Below, piece by piece: positions 59,101 to 64,000 of a DNA stretch of 64,000 nt (its first letter is position 1; every line of letters begins with the position of its first letter). Position numbers and translations under genes: made by a program. Where the stretch lies: the NCBI GenBank assembly GCA_021234155.1, contig JAJEKV010000005.1:8300216-8364215 (forward strand). The letters are read 5' to 3'. The notes below the pieces were generated by a model. The model was not told the origin of the DNA. It did not search any database and worked only from the letters and a program-made list of their open reading frames with translations. The stretch comes from Isoetes taiwanensis (Eukaryota > Streptophyta > Lycopodiopsida > Isoetales > Isoetaceae).

Positions 59101-60935
59101 ACATGGGAAGAATGCTGAAAAAGAGGCAGAGTAAAAAGTAATGTCAATTCAGTTAAGCAAGAGCCAAGAGTAAAGATATACTGGAAAAAACATAGAAGTT
59201 GAGGGATAAAAGACTTCCATTGGAAATCACATACAACAACCCATGGTGGGGAGAACAATGGTATAAACACAAGGTATACATGACTAGACTTATGAGGCAC
59301 CAAGGTCATGGTAGAAATGATCATTCAATGGTATAAATACAAGGTATACATGACTAGACTTATGAGGCACCAAGGTCACGGTAGAAATGATCATTGTGTT
59401 GCTATCATCGCAACCTTATGTGAACCAATATTCGAGCCAAAAACAACACATTAGCACTTAAAATAGCCCAATTTCTTAATTATCATTTGAATCTACTAAA
59501 TAAGCCTCGCCGCTATGACTACCTTAATAACACTTTTAGAAGCCGACAAAGTGCAAGGGCAACAAGGCAAGAATGACCAGGCCAGGCAAAAAGTCAGGCA
59601 AGACTAGGAGCAATAAGAAAATGGACAAGGGCTAAAGAATTATATAACAAATTAATTACTTCAAGGCAAACGGAGGCCAAAGTAGCTAGCAAGCCAAGAA
59701 ATTGCGCTACTAAATGTTAAATTGAAGTTGTGAAACCGGATATGTTAGTTTTAGCCTTTATATTACAATATGAGTTGCATGAGGCTTAACAAGGATAAAG
59801 AACGAGAGGCTATTTGGGCAGCCGCAGAATCCGAATCGAGAGAGAAACGAGGCAGCCCTGCAAGGGCCGATTTGGGCAGATGATCGGATGGCACTCACAA
59901 TTGGTGGGCAACGGATTTGCTGAAGGGAACAGACTAAGGTACACAAGCAGTTATTCCGCTAAAGGATTGGGCCGGAAGAAAACATAGCTGCAGACAAGAG
60001 TGGTGCAATCAGAAGGATTTAACAGGATAACTGTTAACAAAAGCATTTAGCCAGATAACCGTTAACAAAAGCTTCAAAACCAACTGTTAGAAATATGATT
60101 TTGCTATTCTGCAAAGCCAGAATTTCACGATTGATCATCAAGGCTGTCGTTCTACATATCTATTATGAAAGTTTGCAAAATTAAAATAGAATAACTGCTC
60201 ATACTAAAACTAAGCGTTTCTACTAACATAGGATTATTTCCTACGGCCATCCATGTACAGATAGCTCACAGAGAGACACAGACGTACCAAAGAGAACGGG
60301 ATTGGAAACAAAGAAAAGATAAAGAAAAACAGGGCTAGACGATACAAATACCAAAAGACAGTCTTCCCCTTGGATCTTCGAAGCCGTGACTTTTCGTGAT
60401 GGGAAGTTCAAGCAGATCTTGGGGTTTTACCAGCCTATTTCTTTCCACCATCCACACTTGAATTGCAGTTTCGTTTCTTGTGGTCTAATCTCCACTGAGA
60501 TATAGAAGAGGACAAAGAAAAGAAAATACAGATAACAGAAATTCCATATCCGCTCAAGATCCTGCCTGAATCATCTGGTAATCCTTAGCTCTCCATAAAG
60601 CGGCATCTTCAGCCCCTATTCTACAAATCTTAGCCACATTGAACCCAGTGATCTTTCCACAAGAAATAGGGCTTCACAAAACTGGCCATAGCTCTTTCCT
60701 TAGCCTTTCGCACAAAAGTTCGAAGTCATCAAAGGTCCAGCGATGTAACAGGGGGAGCTATCACCGCCATGCTTCTGCCCTGAAATCCCCAGATACAGCA
60801 CCAGGCAAATAAATCAACAAACAAATAAACTCGGCAAGCAATAATGCCATGAAATTTTGATGGTGTGACAAATATGAATGGGCCACCGCCACAAGAGATA
60901 GAACCAAGGAAGCGGGACCAAACCCTAAGAAGGCT
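59100..60935. other. Non-coding stretch with a tandem duplication
   Basis: 59251-59397 holds two copies of a roughly 72-bp unit with AAGGTATACATGACTAGACT. No gene is recognised in the remainder. Confidence 0.45.
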
Positions 60936-63900
60936 TCTGGCATCTCCTTATAACCAAAATCAGATACATATTGATAGCAAGTTAGTGAAACCATTATGGC
61001 CGGGATTAAAAAACCTCGCCCTTTTGGGTTTTCGAGGAAAAACCCTGACAATAATGGGATCACTAACCTATGCTAGGGTCATAAATCTCAAAACGAATCA
61101 ATACCCTCATGCTGACCAGCCTTGTTGGGCGAGAAATACATATAGCAATGAAGTTGCCAACAACAATTCATGTTGGAATTGTATTCTCTACTGAACTTCG
61201 TCTTGTGCTTGAATCCAAACCTTCATAAAAATACAAGCTATAGGGAAAATCCTTCACCAACCATTAACCTGCAAACACAAGAAAACTGAACCAAACGCCA
61301 CTACGGCTATACAGGCACGAGGGCCTCCAACTAGGCACGAGGGCCTCCAACTAGGCACGAGGGCCTTCATCCAGGCATGAGAGCCTCAACCAGGCACAAA
61401 GGCCTCCAGCCATGCTCCATGGCCTCCAACTAGTCACTAGGCCTCCAACAAGATATTAGCTTACCAATAAGGCATACAAGTGAGTAAGGGTGGGCGGGTG
61501 GGGCGCCAAACTGTAGAAGAAAGGACGAGAGATGCAAAGCGAGCTGATGAAGAAGGGAGGAGCGAGAAAGCTGCTAAATAGACAACTAGGAAAGAAAATG
61601 ACAAAAATAACTAATCAAAAAGCGCCATCGTGATTCTAGAACTTCGTTTACTTTCTATTCTAAGTGAAACGAAAAGTAAACGTCATTTCTAGAACTACTA
61701 AGGCAAATAAGAACAAGAATGCTGAAAAAAGAGGCAGGACATGCAACAATAAAGCAAGGGCAAAGAGCAAGAAAAGCTAGTAGGCGTACATATGAATAAG
61801 GTGACAACTTCAAAGCTAAAATTCAGAAAGAAAACAATTCTTAATGGTCATGAACACATAGTTCGCAAAAGAAGAATGGTAGGGAACAAAGAACAAAATT
61901 TGTAGGGTAGACTTAAGGTTGGGGAACCCCATTCTGCTTATTTCCAACTCGTCAAGCAACCTCAATATATCACAAAAGCAGCAATTGAGCTAGAACATTT
62001 TATAACGAGCAATAAATGCACCACTTAGGATTATAATGGTCCCATCCCGTTAATTCACCAGATCGATCTTAAACGAGTAAGAGAAGTCAAGCCTACCTAT
62101 GGTTGGTTAAAATAAAATTCATTCTTGACATGGGAATATGGGAATGAGAATCCATACTTAGGATAAATCTTAGTAAATCAACGTGCTAGGCTAAAATGGA
62201 TCAAGAATTAGTAGGTTTCGCTAAGTTACACTAAGGTATAACAACAGAGCAAACCCAAAACGTGGCCGGCAGCCCTGGCATGGCCTGCTCCCGCTCGAAC
62301 TTAAGGTAAAGAAAAACAGGGAGGTCTCAAGACCAGGCCGGCGATCCTGGCATGGCATGCTCTTTGCTTTGAACTGGAGTCTAAGGCTGCAACTTGAGCC
62401 GCGCAGTAGAAAACCGTCATGGAAAGAAAATAGGTCTGACAAGAAAAACAGGGAAAACGCAGCAAAAAGGGGTTTGATTCATATAAGACTGTAATTAGCA
62501 ATAGAGATCACAGATCTTGGGATTCGGCTGTCCTAGCGTTGCCAGTGATTAGAAATACAAATCGACTACAGCCGAGGTAAACACAGGTAAATTACAACAG
62601 GGAAATCGTGACAGGAGCAATCTCTCTAACCCAAGCTATCTCTGTAAATTACTTTCAGAAACTCTTTCTTCTAAGACGCCCAAAGCACTTCTTATTTTTC
62701 TAAAGTAGACAACTGAGTTACAACAAGTAAAACGATTAGACCGAGCAACTAAACCCAAACTTTTCTGTACTTCCTCAAACAGAACAACTAACTCGAAATT
62801 AATCCTTTAGCAAATTAGTCTTTAGCACAATTGACAAACATTCAGAGCCTCCCGGCAGATTTACCACAGATTTTAGAGCCAAAAAAACATCTCCTTTTTC
62901 ACATCCAAAAGGGTTAAATCCCCCATTTCATATAACTCTGCACCCTATCTCTGATGCAGATTAGATTCTTCCTCTTAGAGATTAAGGTGTTACCTTTGTC
63001 AATGATGCCCTTAGCTGCCGAGTCCAGGGCCTTGTGCAACTGCAAATGGCGCTCTAAATCCGCGAAGGAGTCCTCCAATTGATTCAAGAAATCAAACTGC
63101 CTGATATTTTCGTGATACTTCAAAACAGGGGTTCTTGATCTCTTGCTCTTTCGTTGGATCTCTTCTTGCAAGGATGAGATCTTGGATTCCAAAGCCACCA
63201 CAGCTTCTGCCTTAGAGCCATACAGATCATCCAACTTTGCCTGCAGCCTGCCTTCGATGATGGCATTTAAACTTCCCATCTTGGCTTCCAAACTGACCTC
63301 CATGGCTTTAAGCCATGCCGGAACTGGAACCTCATCAGAAGCCTCACCTGCAGACCTCTTCCTACGCTTTATAGCACTAGCCTTTGGGGCCATAGAAAAT
63401 TAGCGTGGCTGCCCAAGAAACGAAAAGCACCGGAAGCGCCAAACTGTAGAAGAAAGGACGAGAGATGCAAAGCGAGCTGATGAAGAAGGGAGGAGCGAGA
63501 AAGTTGCTAAATAGACAACTAGGAAAGAAAATGACAAAAATAACTAACTGCTAAACTGCCATCGTATTTCTAGCTATTCGGTGAAACGAAAGTAAACGTC
63601 ATTTCTAGAACTACTAAGGCAAACGAGAATAAGAATGCCAATGCTCTGCTCGGCATCTCCTTATTAACCAAGAAAAAAGTACATGCTGCAAGTACACGCT
63701 AGCGAGTTAGTAAAACCATTATGACCGGGATTAAAAAACCTCGCCCTCACGGGTTTTCGAGGAAAAACCCTAACCATAATGGCATCACTAACTTATGCTA
63801 GAGCCCAAAGTTATAACAGAGTACAATATGCTATACCCTCATGCTCACCAGCCTTGTCGGGTAGGAAATACAATGAATAATGAAATAAACTCCATGTTTG

Positions 63901-64000
63901 CATTGCCTTCTCTATTAATCTTCAACAAGTGACTAGAGTACGACCTGCTTGACCAAAATCCCAAATCATTTTCTACGTGCCCCTCGACCGCTTTACGCAA
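60936..64000 (-). mobile_element. Degenerate LTR-retroelement-like copy 2 (cut by window end)
   Basis: Nearly identical in order and sequence to 55593-58700, offset by about 5.3 kb. The putative LTR end and primer-binding site are at 63432-63445. Here a second GCGCCAAAC followed by TGTAGAAG also occurs at 61504-61520, where copy 1 has a decayed form. Hairpins are at 61630-61700 and 63568-63612, loop modules at 60980-61060 and 63705-63795. It runs past the window edge. Confidence 0.55.
62914..63393 (-). CDS. Gag-like protein, copy 2
   Basis: An open frame of 159 codons. It has a basic N-terminus (KRRKRSAGEASDE), a region with alternating charged and leucine residues that could form a coiled coil (about 50-85), and EDSFADLERHLQLHKALDSA further on. 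It ends early relative to copy 1 because of a deletion near 62942. No zinc knuckle or protease is visible, so it is probably a remnant of a non-autonomous element. Confidence 0.4.
   Translation of the reverse strand: MAPKASAIKRRKRSAGEASDEVPVPAWLKAMEVSLEAKMGSLNAIIEGRLQAKLDDLYGSKAEAVVALESKISSLQEEIQRKSKRSRTPVLKYHENIRQFDFLNQLEDSFADLERHLQLHKALDSAAKGIIDKGNTLISKRKNLICIRDRVQSYMKWGI

Overview
The window looks like intergenic, transposon-rich DNA of a land plant with a large genome. Spliceosomal introns with GT-AG ends, plant-type gene families (IBH1-like atypical bHLH, GDSL esterase/lipase, PPR, plant EF-hand and plant glutaredoxin-like proteins) and nested class I and II elements all point that way. 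A fern or another non-flowering plant is my guess from the transposon families; nothing in the sequence proves it.

Layout. (1) 1-2666: two halves of a DUF7869-type transposon protein gene in opposite orientations, joined at about 1090. (2) 2997-11297: a six-exon gene that I reconstruct by splice sites and reading phase. It joins a ParB/sulfiredoxin-like domain to a bacterial-type N6-adenine/N4-cytosine DNA methyltransferase domain (945 codons after splicing). Exon 4 is split by a 4,317-bp DNA transposon (5578-9894) with 23-bp identical terminal inverted repeats and an AAGG target duplication, and exon 6 has one in-frame TGA. Introns 1, 2, 3 and 5, and the upstream region, carry copies of a palindrome with core TGTATTCCGGAATACA. 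(3) 11367-32014: a tandem duplication of a 4.8-kb unit (B+A) that carries a broken GDSL lipase gene. The first copy is interrupted by an 11,062-bp element (15431-26492) with terminal inverted repeats and a TAA duplication; the second copy keeps the empty site. The 11-kb element has no transposase and is filled with satellite arrays, including an inverted pair of about 1 kb per arm and a block of 830-bp tandem repeats.

(4) 32015-48456: a genic but decaying stretch with an intact-looking IBH1-like bHLH gene, a PPR pseudogene, a non-autonomous CACTA element (41132-43304), an intact EF-hand gene and a glutaredoxin-like pseudogene. (5) 48457-64000: a mosaic of one retroelement-like repeat family in both orientations. 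It includes two gag-like ORFs behind a GTTTGGCGC primer-binding-like site, eight copies of a 70-bp hairpin with paired compensatory changes, and a second hairpin whose loop is conserved while its stem varies.

The observation most worth following is region 2. A eukaryotic ParB-like/DNA methyltransferase fusion sits beside a divergently oriented transposon gene, and its introns are loaded with a parS-length palindrome. The domain calls rest on motif reading by eye; no database search was possible.
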